A stretch of 64,000 nucleotides of DNA from Cystobacter ferrugineus (GTDB lineage Bacteria; Myxococcota; Myxococcia; Myxococcales; Myxococcaceae). Each line of letters opens with the position of its first letter. The first letter of the stretch is position 1. The position numbers were made by a program, and so were the translations under genes. Positions 1 to 8,898 of this stretch are shown here, in pieces. The notes below the pieces were generated by a model. That model saw nothing but the letters and a program-made list of their open reading frames with translations, did not search any database and had not been told where the DNA came from. The stretch lies in NCBI RefSeq assembly GCF_001887355.1, contig NZ_MPIN01000017.1:124001-188000 (forward strand), given 5' to 3'.

Positions 1-1757
1 ACGGTGAGCGTGCCCGTCTTGTCGAAGGCGATGGCGCGCACGCCCGCGAGCAGCTCCAGGTAGATGCCACCCTTGACGAGCACGCCGCCGCGCGCCGCCG
101 CCGCCACCGCGGACAGCACCGCCGAGGGCGTGGAGATGGCGAGCGCGCAGGGTGAGGCCGCCACGAGCAGCGCCACCGCGCGCAGGACGGCCTCCTTGAG
201 CGGGGTGCCGAGCAGCACGAGCACCACCGGGAAGACGAGCGCGGCGATCATCACCAGGGGGGCGAACGTGCGCTCCAGGCGCTGGGCGAAGCGCTGGTTG
301 GGGCCCTTCTGGGCCTCGGCCTGGGCGACCATGTCCACCACCCGCGCGAGCACCGACTCCGAGGCGGGCCGCGTCACCTCCACCTCCAGCAGGGCCTCGC
401 AGTTGATGGTGCCGCTGAACACCTCGTCGCCGGGTTGTTTGGCCACGGGGATGGACTCGCCGGTGATGGCGGCCTGATCCAGCGAGCTCTTGCCCTCGCG
501 GATGATGCCGTCCAGGGGCACGCGGTCGCCGGGGCGCACGACGATGCGCGCGCCCTGGGCCACCTCTTCCACGGGAAGCTCGACGAGCTCCTCGCCCCGG
601 CGCACGCGAGCTACCTCGGGACGCAGGGCGCTGAGCGACTCGATGGACCGGCGGGCCTTGTCCATCGCCCGGTGCTCGAGCGCGTGGCCCGCGCTGAAGA
701 GGAAGAGCAGGAAGGCGCCCTCGAACCAGGCGCCGAGCACCGCCGCGCCCAGGGCCGCCACCACCATCATGGTCTCGATGTCGATGCGCCGCTGGAGCAG
801 CGACTGCACCGAGCCCTTGATGGCGAAGAAGCCACCGCTGGCCATGGACAGGGCCCAGACGAGCGTGGGGACCAGGGCGGGCACGGGGGCGAAGCGCTCG
901 AGCAGCCAGCCCACGGCGAGCAGCACGCCGGCGGCCACGACGAGGGGCATCTCGAGCAGGGGAGCGAGGCCGCCACCATGGGCATGGTGCGAGCAGACAT
1001 GGCCCGCGGTGGGCACTTCCAGCCCGTAGCCGAGCGACTTCACCCGGGCCTCGACGTCCTCGAGGGTGAGGGCCTCGCGGTCGTACTCGACCACGAGCCG
1101 CTCGCTGGCGTACGCCACGCTCGCCGAGAGGATGCCGTTCATGCGGCTCACGGCGTGCTCGATGACGGCCGCCGCGTCGCCCGAGTCCATGCCGCGCACG
1201 AACCAGGTGTGGTGGTGGTAGCGCCCGGCCACGGTGGCGCTGGTGTACTGGGCGAGCGTGAGCAGTTGCTGGGGCGCCACGCCCTCGGGCTGGTAGTGGA
1301 TGCACACCTCGGTGTGGCCCGCGTCGCGCCGCAGGTGCACGTCGGTGACACCGTGGTGGGACTTCAGGGCCGCTTCCAGCTTCTCGAAGCGGCCGACTTC
1401 ATCGGTCTCGCCCGGGAGCGCGCCTTCCAGGTCCAATTGGAGCGCGGTGCCTCCACCTTCCGCGGGCCGGTTGCCGGGCGGGCGGATCCGCTTCGGCCGG
1501 GGCGCGTGGTGGTGGTGACCGTGGTCGTGGTCATGGTTGCAGCCCGGGCCGTGGACGTGCGGCTTGTCCTCGTGCGCGTGGGCATGGCCGTGGCCATGGT
1601 CGTGGCCGTGCTTGCAGCCGGGGCCGTGCACGTGGGGCTCGTGCGCATGGTCATGGCCGTGGTCATGAGCATGGTCGTGCTTGCAGCCGGGGCCGTGCAC
1701 GTGCGGCTTCTTCTCCCGGATGTTGCTGAAGCGGGCGCTCTTCTTGGGCTCGGACAT
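1..1757 (-). CDS. Heavy-metal P1B-type ATPase, N-terminal part (gene runs off the window)
   Basis: Inner-membrane pump that would export a transition metal using ATP. 585 residues are visible; the rest of the catalytic core lies before base 1. Seen in order: a His-rich tail with three copies of an HVHGPGC-plus-His unit (about residues 12-75); two HMA-like domains lacking the usual CxxC (the second begins GMDSGD); membrane helices; the TGES actuator motif; an SPC motif in the transport helix (ASPCALAIS); and the phosphorylation motif DKTGTLT at the window edge. SPC rather than CPC is typical of P1B-4 pumps (Co, Zn, Ni or Fe(II)), so the metal is uncertain. The start is the ATG at 1757. Family is certain, substrate is not. 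Confidence 0.93.
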   Translation of the reverse strand, partial: MSEPKKSARFSNIREKKPHVHGPGCKHDHAHDHGHDHAHEPHVHGPGCKHGHDHGHGHAHAHEDKPHVHGPGCNHDHDHGHHHHAPRPKRIRPPGNRPAEGGGTALQLDLEGALPGETDEVGRFEKLEAALKSHHGVTDVHLRRDAGHTEVCIHYQPEGVAPQQLLTLAQYTSATVAGRYHHHTWFVRGMDSGDAAAVIEHAVSRMNGILSASVAYASERLVVEYDREALTLEDVEARVKSLGYGLEVPTAGHVCSHHAHGGGLAPLLEMPLVVAAGVLLAVGWLLERFAPVPALVPTLVWALSMASGGFFAIKGSVQSLLQRRIDIETMMVVAALGAAVLGAWFEGAFLLFLFSAGHALEHRAMDKARRSIESLSALRPEVARVRRGEELVELPVEEVAQGARIVVRPGDRVPLDGIIREGKSSLDQAAITGESIPVAKQPGDEVFSGTINCEALLEVEVTRPASESVLARVVDMVAQAEAQKGPNQRFAQRLERTFAPLVMIAALVFPVVLVLLGTPLKEAVLRAVALLVAASPCALAISTPSAVLSAVAAAARGGVLVKGGIYLELLAGVRAIAFDKTGTLT

Positions 1758-2062
1758 GGGGCTAGGGGCGGACGCGGTTCCGAAAACGGAACCGCGCACC
1801 GGAGGCTGGCGGGTGGTGGCGCGACCAGATCGACGGGGTGCTGCTGGCGGCCATGAGTTGGGACTGACCTCGATATTACTCGGTCGTTCCCTTTGGCGGG
1901 TTGCGCCGCTACGCCAAGAGGCTTGGTTCCCTGAGTCCCCCTTGCTCGGAGGGTGGCCAGGCTCGGTGTTGCTGATGGGGAGGTGCAGTCGCGGCGAGGT
2001 GGCGCGGCTGCCCGGGGGATGCTCTTGTCCGCACTTCACCCCGGTCAGTCACTGCCCCCCGT
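1758..2062. other. Gap upstream of the metal ATPase gene
   Basis: No convincing gene. It should hold the promoter of the minus-strand ATPase. Two weak dyads are visible: GACC...GGTC around an AT-rich centre at 1866-1885, and TTGGCG...CGCCAA at about 1894-1918. The first could be a metal-regulator operator, but its arms are imperfect. Confidence 0.3.
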
Positions 2063-2245
2063 TCATGCCCCCATGCCCTGGGGTTCATTTCGCGGGACGT
2101 TCTTCTCCGAGCCTTCCTCGGACTGTTTGGGGTGGGCCTCGTCCAGCGACTCGAGGCCTCGTGCCTGCCGCAGCCACTGCGGCCAGTGACGAATCTCCTC
2201 CTTGGCGTCGTCAATCTGCGCTTTGAGCCATCCCGGCTTACTCAC
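2063..2245 (-). CDS. Small hypothetical protein overlapping the dCTP deaminase gene
   Basis: A 60-residue charged protein (begins MSKPGWLKAQ, rich in Glu, Lys and Trp early, acidic tail) with no recognised family. The GTG start lies inside the end of the deaminase gene and overlaps its TAA stop by 8 nt. A strong GAGGAGG ribosome-binding site sits 6 nt upstream, which argues for coupled translation. Being co-expressed with an AvcD-like defence enzyme, it may be an accessory or modulator; that is inference. No signal peptide or membrane segment is seen. Confidence 0.6.
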   Translation of the reverse strand: MSKPGWLKAQIDDAKEEIRHWPQWLRQARGLESLDEAHPKQSEEGSEKNVPRNEPQGMGA

Positions 2246-3869
2246 TGGAGTCCTCCTCACCTGGTTCCACCGCCGTCCTGAAGTTAAGTCCGATTCGTTC
2301 CACAATGGAGGCGAATCGACCAAGATGTTCAACCTCCATGGCCCGGTACACAGTGTAGTTTCCTGGATGTTTCGGAACTACCTCCGTGGGCACCCAGGCG
2401 ACCACACTGCCGTCCTTGTCCTTCCGCTCTCCCTTGAGTTCGAAGAACTCCATGTATCGCCTCGGCGCCACACCCACGAACGGCGAGAAGATGACCTTCC
2501 CGGTGGAGCCTCCCTCCGATCCTTCCAGGGAAACGGAGTCTGAGTAGAGGTCCGCCGCGAGGCTCTTGGGGTAGGGATCGACGTAGACGACACGGGAGAT
2601 GCCCGCGGCAATGATGTGCCGCGCACACTCGTGGCAGGGGAAGGTGGTGACGTACATCACACTCCCCTGGACGGATACACCGCGCCGTGCGGCCTCCATG
2701 AGCGCGGCCATCTCCGCGTGAACAGGACGCATGAACTCGATGAGATTCGTCACGCGCGAGTCCCGCCAGGGTCCTGTTCCCTCCGCGTCTTTCTTCAAGA
2801 CCTGCGTGCGCAGTTCCTGCACATCCATCGTGCGGTAGGCGTCGGACAGCCACTGCTTTTCCTGCAAGAGCCGGAGGAGTTCGGAGATGAGGTCGTGCTT
2901 GTGCCGGTCACTCGTATCCACACCTCCCACGAAGTCGCGTCCATCTGGCTCGTCGCCCTCCCAGTACAAACCTCCCCCGGCCTTGGGGACTTCATTGGTG
3001 CCCACGGCGAGGAGTTCCCCCGTTGGAGTCGTGATGGCCGAACCCACTTGCCGTCCCAAGGCCGCGGAGCGCATGGCCGCGGCCTTCGCGAAGAAGATGC
3101 CCCATTCACTCTGGGTGGGCGTATGGAAGGGGTGGCCAAAGATGAGCCGTACGAAGCGCCGGATGCTGCGGTCCATTTCCCTCGGATTCGTCGCGTCGAT
3201 GAAAACATCCGCTTCGGGAAAGGCCCGTTGGACGTCCTGACCCATGGGCTCGTCCAGCTCGCGTTCATCGGTACGTACGAGGGCTTCCGCCTCGCTGCGC
3301 ATATCCATCGGACGCCGTTGACCACGGCTCTCGGAGATGCTCCGGGTGAGCTTGTCGACCCGCTTGTCTCTCGGGGCATAAGCCGACATGAGGAAGAAAG
3401 CGGGACCATAGATTTTTCGGAGTGACTCGACTTCCTCCCGTCGCTTGAGCGAATGCAGGATGTACGCACGCCGCCCGTTGCGACGATCCGCCATGAGCAG
3501 CTCATCCCTCGCCTGCCGGATGGCACTCAAGGCCAGCCACGCCATCGCGTCCGCGCGCCCCATCATCTGGCGCAGTTTGGTTCCCGCCTCCATGTGCTTC
3601 TCGTAATAGGAGAGCTTGTCCCCCTTCGAGTTCAGGTCGACGCCGAGTCCTTCGATTTCGTGCAGCAAGGACGAGAGCCGGATGGTTCTCGCCTGATAGG
3701 CCGCCTCTGCCATCAAGGCCGTGGAAAGCACCTTGGAAACTGCTTCCAGGTCTGTCCCGATGGCGCCAACCAGGCCGATGACAAGCTCCGGCGCTGATTG
3801 CGCGGCTCGTCGATTGAACTCGTCTTTTTTGTCTTTGGACAGATTGTTCTGCGGTCCTTCACCGGCCAT
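2238..3869 (-). CDS. avcD: Anti-phage dCTP/dCMP deaminase (AvcD-like)
   Basis: 543 residues with the two-part layout of AvcD-type anti-phage deaminases. The N-terminal half has a P-loop-like segment (GLVGAIGTD, residues 32-40). The C-terminal cytidine deaminase domain carries the zinc and catalytic signature: HAE at 384-386 and PCHEC with Cys412 and Cys415. In characterised relatives (V. cholerae and E. coli AvcD) phage infection releases the enzyme, which depletes dCTP/dCMP and blocks phage replication; an upstream RNA (AvcI) holds it inactive. The start is the ATG at 3869 behind a GGGGGG ribosome-binding site; an in-frame GTG at 3932 is less likely. A small ORF overlaps the 3' end. Catalytic residues are intact. 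Confidence 0.88.
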   Translation of the reverse strand: MAGEGPQNNLSKDKKDEFNRRAAQSAPELVIGLVGAIGTDLEAVSKVLSTALMAEAAYQARTIRLSSLLHEIEGLGVDLNSKGDKLSYYEKHMEAGTKLRQMMGRADAMAWLALSAIRQARDELLMADRRNGRRAYILHSLKRREEVESLRKIYGPAFFLMSAYAPRDKRVDKLTRSISESRGQRRPMDMRSEAEALVRTDERELDEPMGQDVQRAFPEADVFIDATNPREMDRSIRRFVRLIFGHPFHTPTQSEWGIFFAKAAAMRSAALGRQVGSAITTPTGELLAVGTNEVPKAGGGLYWEGDEPDGRDFVGGVDTSDRHKHDLISELLRLLQEKQWLSDAYRTMDVQELRTQVLKKDAEGTGPWRDSRVTNLIEFMRPVHAEMAALMEAARRGVSVQGSVMYVTTFPCHECARHIIAAGISRVVYVDPYPKSLAADLYSDSVSLEGSEGGSTGKVIFSPFVGVAPRRYMEFFELKGERKDKDGSVVAWVPTEVVPKHPGNYTVYRAMEVEHLGRFASIVERIGLNFRTAVEPGEEDSSE

Positions 3870-3924
3870 TGCATCGCCCCCCACATCGCAGTCGTAGCGC
3901 TGTTCGCCATCTGCCCAGAGAGGG

Positions 3925-3957
3925 GCTACCACGCTTCCACCCGACCGCTATGGTAGC
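3925..3957. promoter_or_regulatory. Perfect 7-bp dyad upstream of the deaminase gene
   Basis: GCTACCA (3925-3931) and TGGTAGC (3951-3957) form an inverted repeat with a 19-nt spacer, 56-88 nt upstream of the deaminase ATG. It could be an operator or part of a structured RNA, which is of interest because AvcD enzymes are controlled by an upstream RNA. Function is inferred from position only. Confidence 0.35.
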
Positions 3958-3988
3958 ACCCTCCTCATGACCTTGGAAGTCGTGACTG

Positions 3989-4966
3989 CTAGTGGCCGTG
4001 ACCGCGGTGCTTCCTGCGGGGGGCGGGGGCGCTCACCGGCTCGGGCTCGGGGGCGCGCTCCTCCTCGTGGTGGTCCTCATCCTCCTCGTGCTCCTCGGGG
4101 ATGGGCTGGGTGAAGCGCTGGCCCGCGACCTCCAGGGTGAAGGCCTTGCACGTGGCGGGCACGTCGAACTCGAGCACCGCGGGCAGCCGGCCCTCGTAGG
4201 TCTTCAGGGTGTTGCCCTGCTCGTCATAGACGGTGCCGCCGGCGGCGACCGTCATGGTCTCGTCCACGAGCACCGCGACGAGCTCCGCCATCTCCTCCAT
4301 GCGGTCGGCGATGCGGTGGCACCACAGGTGGCCCACGCCCGGGTAGGTCTCGTGGGAGATCTCCTCCATCTGCTCCTCGTCCACCTGCTCGCCCACGCCG
4401 ACGAACACGAAGTTCATCCGCGGCAGGCGGCCGGAGGCGATCTCCTTGGCCACCTGCGTGGCGTAGGCCATGACGTTGGGCGCGTCGGAGATCTGCGAGT
4501 CGGTGATGATGACGGCCAGGCCCCGCCGGGCGCCCACCTGGACCTGCTGCTTCATGTGGGCCACGAAGTCACGCAAGACGGGCAGCATCACCGTGGCCTT
4601 GCCGTAGGCGCGTGGGCCGGGGAAGCGGAAGTCCTTGCCCTGGGGGCCGGTCAGCTCGCCCACCTCCTCGAGCTGGCTGCCGTCACCCGTGGCCCAGTAG
4701 GCCACGCGCACCTTGCCGTCCCGGTCCTTGTTGGCCAGGTACTCGAGCATCCAGCGCATCTGCGGCTCGACCAGGTTCTTCACCGGCGCGAGCTTGGCGA
4801 GGATGCCGCGTGGTCCGTACTCGTCCTCCATGCTCGCCGAGCCGTCCATGTAGAGGGCCACGTCGAGCCCCTCCACCGTCGGATCATGCAGCAGTGTGGC
4901 CACCACCTTGTTGCCCAGGCGGTGGACGTCCGAGAACGGCTTCATGATGACTTCATGGCCCGCCAT
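3989..4966 (-). CDS. von Willebrand factor A domain protein (copy 1)
   Basis: 325 residues. The vWA domain starts at about residue 35 with an intact MIDAS motif (DGSAS, 41-45) and a later ITDSQ loop, so it should bind a divalent metal and act in protein-protein contact or complex assembly. A conserved stretch with VGHLWCHRIA follows, then a small beta-rich domain and an acidic, His-rich tail ending RGHGH. No signal peptide, so probably cytoplasmic. It is a paralogue of the next gene upstream, and its ATG overlaps that gene's stop (TGATG). With rtcB and an unknown ORF it forms a four-gene minus-strand unit. The biochemical role is unknown. Confidence 0.88.
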   Translation of the reverse strand: MAGHEVIMKPFSDVHRLGNKVVATLLHDPTVEGLDVALYMDGSASMEDEYGPRGILAKLAPVKNLVEPQMRWMLEYLANKDRDGKVRVAYWATGDGSQLEEVGELTGPQGKDFRFPGPRAYGKATVMLPVLRDFVAHMKQQVQVGARRGLAVIITDSQISDAPNVMAYATQVAKEIASGRLPRMNFVFVGVGEQVDEEQMEEISHETYPGVGHLWCHRIADRMEEMAELVAVLVDETMTVAAGGTVYDEQGNTLKTYEGRLPAVLEFDVPATCKAFTLEVAGQRFTQPIPEEHEEDEDHHEEERAPEPEPVSAPAPRRKHRGHGH

Positions 4967-5910
4967 CAGTGGTGATCCTCGTCTTCGTCTTCGTCGTGGT
5001 GGTCATCCCCGGTGGGCAGCGGCTGGGTGAAGCGCTGGCCGTTGACCTCGAGGGTGAAGCTGTTGGTGCCCTCGGGGACGTCGAACTCGAGCACCGCGGG
5101 CAGGCGGCCCTCGTACGTCTTGAGCACCTGGCCCCGGTCGCCGTAGATGGTGCCGCCGGCGGCGACGGTCATGTTCTCGTCCACGAGCACCGCGACGAGC
5201 TCGGCCACCTGGGTGATTTCCTGGGCGATGCGATGGCACCACAGGTGACCCACGCCGGGGAACTCCTCGTGGGCGATGTCCTCGAGCTGCTCCTCGTCGA
5301 TGTTGTCCCCCACGCCGACGAGCACGAAGTTGAGCCGGGGCAGCTTGCCGGAGGCGATGTCCTTGGCGACCTTCTTCGAGAACTTCTTCACCTCCTCCGC
5401 GTCGTTCAGGCGGCCGTCGGTGACGATGACGGCGCAGCCGCGACGGGCGCCCTGGCCCACCTGCTCCTTGAGGTAGCTCACGTAGTCACGCAGCGCGGGC
5501 TCGAGGTACGTGTGGTTGCCGAGCCGCTGGGGACCGGGGAACTTGTGCTGCTTGACCTCCGTGCCCTTGTACTCGCCGAGCACCTGGACGTCCCGGCCCG
5601 AGGCGCCGCAGGCCCAATAGGCCACGCGCAGCAGTCCGTTGCGATCCTTGGTGGCCAGGTACTCGAGCATCCAGCGCACCTGGGGCTCGACCTGGTTGGA
5701 CTCCTCCTTGAGCGGCGCGTCCTGCAGCCACTCCAGGAAGGAGCGCCTGGGACGCGTATACGTGTACTCCTCCTTCATGCTGCCCGAGGCGTCCATGTAG
5801 ATGGCCATGTCCAGGCCCTCCACCGTCGGATCATGCAGCAACACCGCGCGGACCTTTCCGTCCTCGACGTGGAGATCGGAGAACGGCTCGACTGGTTTTT
5901 CGTGTCCCAT
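4966..5910 (-). CDS. von Willebrand factor A domain protein (copy 2)
   Basis: 314 residues, clearly related along its whole length to its downstream neighbour: the same HDPTVEGLD lead-in, MIDAS (DASGS, 40-44), VTDGR loop, VGHLWCHRIA block and C-terminal RFTQP segment. The tail is a run of Asp, Glu and His. It contains an extra basic/aromatic insertion after the MIDAS (about 46-65) that copy 1 lacks. Start is the ATG at 5910 with a GGAGG ribosome-binding site just upstream. The duplication suggests the two act together, possibly as a heteromer with the rtcB-linked ORF. Cytoplasmic by absence of a leader. Confidence 0.88.
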   Translation of the reverse strand: MGHEKPVEPFSDLHVEDGKVRAVLLHDPTVEGLDMAIYMDASGSMKEEYTYTRPRRSFLEWLQDAPLKEESNQVEPQVRWMLEYLATKDRNGLLRVAYWACGASGRDVQVLGEYKGTEVKQHKFPGPQRLGNHTYLEPALRDYVSYLKEQVGQGARRGCAVIVTDGRLNDAEEVKKFSKKVAKDIASGKLPRLNFVLVGVGDNIDEEQLEDIAHEEFPGVGHLWCHRIAQEITQVAELVAVLVDENMTVAAGGTIYGDRGQVLKTYEGRLPAVLEFDVPEGTNSFTLEVNGQRFTQPLPTGDDHHDEDEDEDHH

Positions 5911-5967
5911 TTGTCCCCTCCTTTGCGCCCGGACGCTAGCGCTCGACGGGGGCGGGCGACAATCGGG

Positions 5968-7290
5968 TCAGTCCTCGAAATCCGACATCCACTCCGGCTT
6001 GGATGCCTGCTCTGGCGCGGAGGTGGCGGGTTTGGCTTTCTTCGAGGGCTTCGCGGGCTCCGGGGCGAAGTCCTTCATCCACTCCGCGGAGGTGTCCGGC
6101 GAGGGGCGCTGGGGCGGCGGCGCGGGCCGGGGAGGCGCGACGGCCGCGCGCGAGCGGGTGATGCGCGCCTGGGTGCCGCCCGGGCGGGCGTGCGCGTCGA
6201 GGAAGTCCTGCATCCAGTCGCTCGGGCGGGCGGGAGCGGGCGGAGCGCGGGGGGGCAGGGGCGCGGGAGGTGGGCGCGGCGCGGAGGGCGCGAGGGGCGT
6301 GGGGCTCGGGACGGTGGCCGGACCGGCGCGTTCCCGGGAGCGCAGCGCGCGCTCCGTCTCGCTCGGCCACCCCGGGAGGACGTCCAGGGCCCGACGCGCC
6401 AGGTCGAGGAACTCGGGCGTGCCGGCCTCGCGGGGGACCGTGAGCTTCTCGGGGTTGAGCCACTCGGCGATCCGGTTCACGAGCCCCGGGTGGTTGCGGC
6501 GGAGGATGGCCACGTCGCCCTTCACCTCGTAGCCGCGCGACTCCAGCTCCGCGATGGCCAGCATGCGGCTGGGCACGGGCAGCTCCAGCTCCGCGAGGGC
6601 CCGGGGGCCCCCATGCGCGCGGGCGGAGTGCTGGAGCGCCTCGAGCACCTCGTGCAGGAGCGTCGCGACGAGGGGGCCATTGCCGGCGTGGCGCGTCTGC
6701 ATGTCCAGGGGCACCGCGGGATAGGCGAGCACCAATCCCTCTCCCTGGGCGAGGTGCTCGGGCCGATCGCCGGGCAGCAGCGCGTGCCAGGCGCGCGGGG
6801 GCAGCCGGCTCTCGGGATCATGCGCGTAGTGCAGGGCGTCGGCGGCGCCGTGGACGAGCCCGGCGAGCAGGTCCCCCCGCGTCACGGTGAGCTGGCCCGG
6901 GACGCGCTGGGACGTGGTGCCGGGATGGGGACCCGACAGGCGCCCGTAGAGGTAGACGGGATCATTCACGCCCTGGGCATCCGCGGGGTGCTCGACGAGC
7001 TCCACGGACAGGAGGAAGAGGGCGGGGGCGAGGATGCGCCGGGGGGTGCGGCCGGAGACGAGCTCGTGGTGGGTGAACTGGGCGCGGGTGCTGGCCGGCA
7101 GGAGCTCGCGCTCCTCGGCGGGCACGCAGACCAGGTCCCCGGTGATGTCGGTGCACACGAGCCACTCCCGCTCGCCCGAGGGCCCGGCGAGGCGGAACGC
7201 GTCCACGGCGTGCACGAGGGCGGAGAGGTCGAGCGCGAGGGGCTCGGCGGGGCTGGTGGCGTGGGGGACGAAGTAGCGGGGAGGGCGCAC
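5968..7290 (-). CDS. Unknown protein with three C-terminal WMxDF motifs, between rtcB and vWA genes
   Basis: About 440 residues, no family recognised. An ordered N-terminal domain (roughly 1-300) is followed by a Pro/Ala-rich tail holding three short motifs: SDWMQDF (357-363), AEWMKDF (402-408) and PEWMSDFED at the very C-terminus (432-440). Such spaced repeats in a disordered tail usually bind a partner; the neighbouring vWA proteins are natural candidates, by inference. The start is uncertain: the GTG at 7290 is the first in-frame candidate after the rtcB stop, with a GGGGG run about 20 nt upstream. The frame stays open into rtcB, but that part is antiregister coding. Confidence 0.75.
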   Translation of the reverse strand: MRPPRYFVPHATSPAEPLALDLSALVHAVDAFRLAGPSGEREWLVCTDITGDLVCVPAEERELLPASTRAQFTHHELVSGRTPRRILAPALFLLSVELVEHPADAQGVNDPVYLYGRLSGPHPGTTSQRVPGQLTVTRGDLLAGLVHGAADALHYAHDPESRLPPRAWHALLPGDRPEHLAQGEGLVLAYPAVPLDMQTRHAGNGPLVATLLHEVLEALQHSARAHGGPRALAELELPVPSRMLAIAELESRGYEVKGDVAILRRNHPGLVNRIAEWLNPEKLTVPREAGTPEFLDLARRALDVLPGWPSETERALRSRERAGPATVPSPTPLAPSAPRPPPAPLPPRAPPAPARPSDWMQDFLDAHARPGGTQARITRSRAAVAPPRPAPPPQRPSPDTSAEWMKDFAPEPAKPSKKAKPATSAPEQASKPEWMSDFED

Positions 7291-7340
7291 GGGAGCGGCG
7301 GCGAGCGTCCCCCAAACCGGGCGGGAGGGGCAAGCTCCCG

Positions 7341-8693
7341 TCAGTCCGCGCCCTTGATGCAGGCCACCGGCTTGAGGCGCCGGGCCACCGTGGCCAGGCC
7401 CGCCATCTCCACCGTGTTGAGCACGTCGTCGAGGTTCTTGTAGCAGGGGCCCGACTCGTCCAGCGGCGTGGTGCGCGTGTTGAGGAGGATGTCGGCCTCC
7501 ATCATGCGCAGGTCCGTCTCGTCCTGGTCGAGCACCCGCCGCGCCTCGCCGCGCGACAGCCGCCGCCCCGCGCCGTGGTTCACCGAGTAGATGGACTGCG
7601 AGGCCCCCTTCTCGGCGAAGAGGATGGCGCTGCCGGTCTCCATGGAGCCGGGGATGAGGATGGGGTGGCCGCTCTTGGCCCAGGGCGTGCCGGTGAGGGC
7701 GGGGTGCCCGCCGGGGAAGGCGCGCGTGGCGCCCTTGCGTGCCACGAACCGGCCCGACTCCTTCTGGATGAGGTTGTGGGAGATCTCGTAGTAGATGCTC
7801 GCCGTGCCGCCGAACACGTCCTCGAGCGCCCCGCACACCGCCTCGCCGATGAGCAGCCGGTTGGCCACCGCGAAGTTGGCCGCCATGTTGTGCAGGTTCC
7901 AGTACTCCCGGCCCAGGCGGCTGTCGGCGTCCAGCCAGATGAAGTCCTCGCTGTGCTTGCCGAGTCCCAGCGCCGCCGCGCCCTCCACGAAGAAGTGCTT
8001 GGCGATGTTCCAGCCGAAGCCGCGGCTGCCCGTGTGCAGCATCACCCACACGCGCCCGGACTCGTCCACCTGCATCTCGGTGAAGTGGTTGCCCCCGCCG
8101 AGGCTGCCGAGCTGCTCGCGCTTCTCGTAGGCCCGCGTGGGGATGTCCACCCGGTCATCCTCCACCGGCAGGAAGTCCCGCTCGGTGGCGGACGCGTGGC
8201 GGCCGAGCGCCTGGGCTCCGTGTCGCACGACCTCGGCGAAGGTGCGCGCGTCGATGCGGCGCTGCTTCTGCACCCGTGACGCGCCCACGCCCACCGCGAT
8301 GCGCCGGGTGACCTCGTCGATCCACTGGCGGCGCCTGGCGGGGTCCGCCACGTCCTCGGCGGTGAGAGTGGTCTGCAACTGCACCATGCCGCAGCCGATG
8401 TCGTAACCGGCCGCGGTGGGCAGCAGCACGCCCTCGGTCTCCACCACCGTGCCGATGGGCACGCCGTAGCCCACGTGGCAGTCCGGCGTCACCGCCACGC
8501 GCGTGACACCCGGGAAGGAGGCGGCGTTGACCACCTGATTGAAGACGGCCTCCTCGAGCCCGGGCGACTCGGGGCCCTCGCCCCACAAGAGCTTGTCCGA
8601 GAGGAAGAGGTGGGCCTCCACCCGCATCGTCTTCGTCTTGGGCAGCACGAAGTGCCCCGGCGCGATCTTCTCCAACTGTTGCGTCCAACTCAT
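7341..8693 (-). CDS. rtcB: RNA-splicing ligase RtcB
   Basis: 450 residues. RtcB joins RNA 2',3'-cyclic phosphate or 3'-phosphate ends to 5'-OH ends using Mn and GTP, acting in RNA repair. Signatures seen: PDCHVGYG (70-77), DIGCGM with the metal-binding Cys101, GGGNHF, GSRGFGW, and the guanylylated histidine in NHGAGR (His373). Length is nearer the bacterial-type RtcB (about 400) than the archaeal form. The ATG at 8693 has a strong GGGAGGGAG site. It leads a minus-strand set with an unknown ORF and two vWA genes. I found neither rtcA nor an rtcR-type activator next to it. Confidence 0.96.
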   Translation of the reverse strand: MSWTQQLEKIAPGHFVLPKTKTMRVEAHLFLSDKLLWGEGPESPGLEEAVFNQVVNAASFPGVTRVAVTPDCHVGYGVPIGTVVETEGVLLPTAAGYDIGCGMVQLQTTLTAEDVADPARRRQWIDEVTRRIAVGVGASRVQKQRRIDARTFAEVVRHGAQALGRHASATERDFLPVEDDRVDIPTRAYEKREQLGSLGGGNHFTEMQVDESGRVWVMLHTGSRGFGWNIAKHFFVEGAAALGLGKHSEDFIWLDADSRLGREYWNLHNMAANFAVANRLLIGEAVCGALEDVFGGTASIYYEISHNLIQKESGRFVARKGATRAFPGGHPALTGTPWAKSGHPILIPGSMETGSAILFAEKGASQSIYSVNHGAGRRLSRGEARRVLDQDETDLRMMEADILLNTRTTPLDESGPCYKNLDDVLNTVEMAGLATVARRLKPVACIKGAD

Positions 8694-8898
8694 GGCGTTC
8701 TCCCTCCCTGGGCGTTTCTCAACACCCGGCAGCGACGCGAGCGTCCAGGGGGCCTGACGAAAGCGAGCGGCCAACCATGCGCCTGGCCCATGCCTGCGTG
8801 CACCGCATGGCACCGTACGCCGGCCCCAGTTGCACCCGCTCGGAAGAATTCCCACTTATTTCGCGAGTGGTGGCGTGGTGCATCAAGGGGGTAGGGAG

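Noticed and set aside
435-1856. Long plus-strand frame opposite the metal ATPase
   Set aside because: Low-complexity His/Ala/Val translation created by the complementary strand; the minus strand gives clear P-type ATPase motifs.
4969-7443. 824-codon plus-strand frame opposite the vWA genes
   Set aside because: Antisense shadow from extreme third-position GC bias; no domain, repetitive His/Gly/Arg/Leu composition.
5968-8049. Extension of the WMxDF protein deep into rtcB
   Set aside because: The upstream part is rtcB read in another frame; rtcB is unmistakable and ends at 7341.
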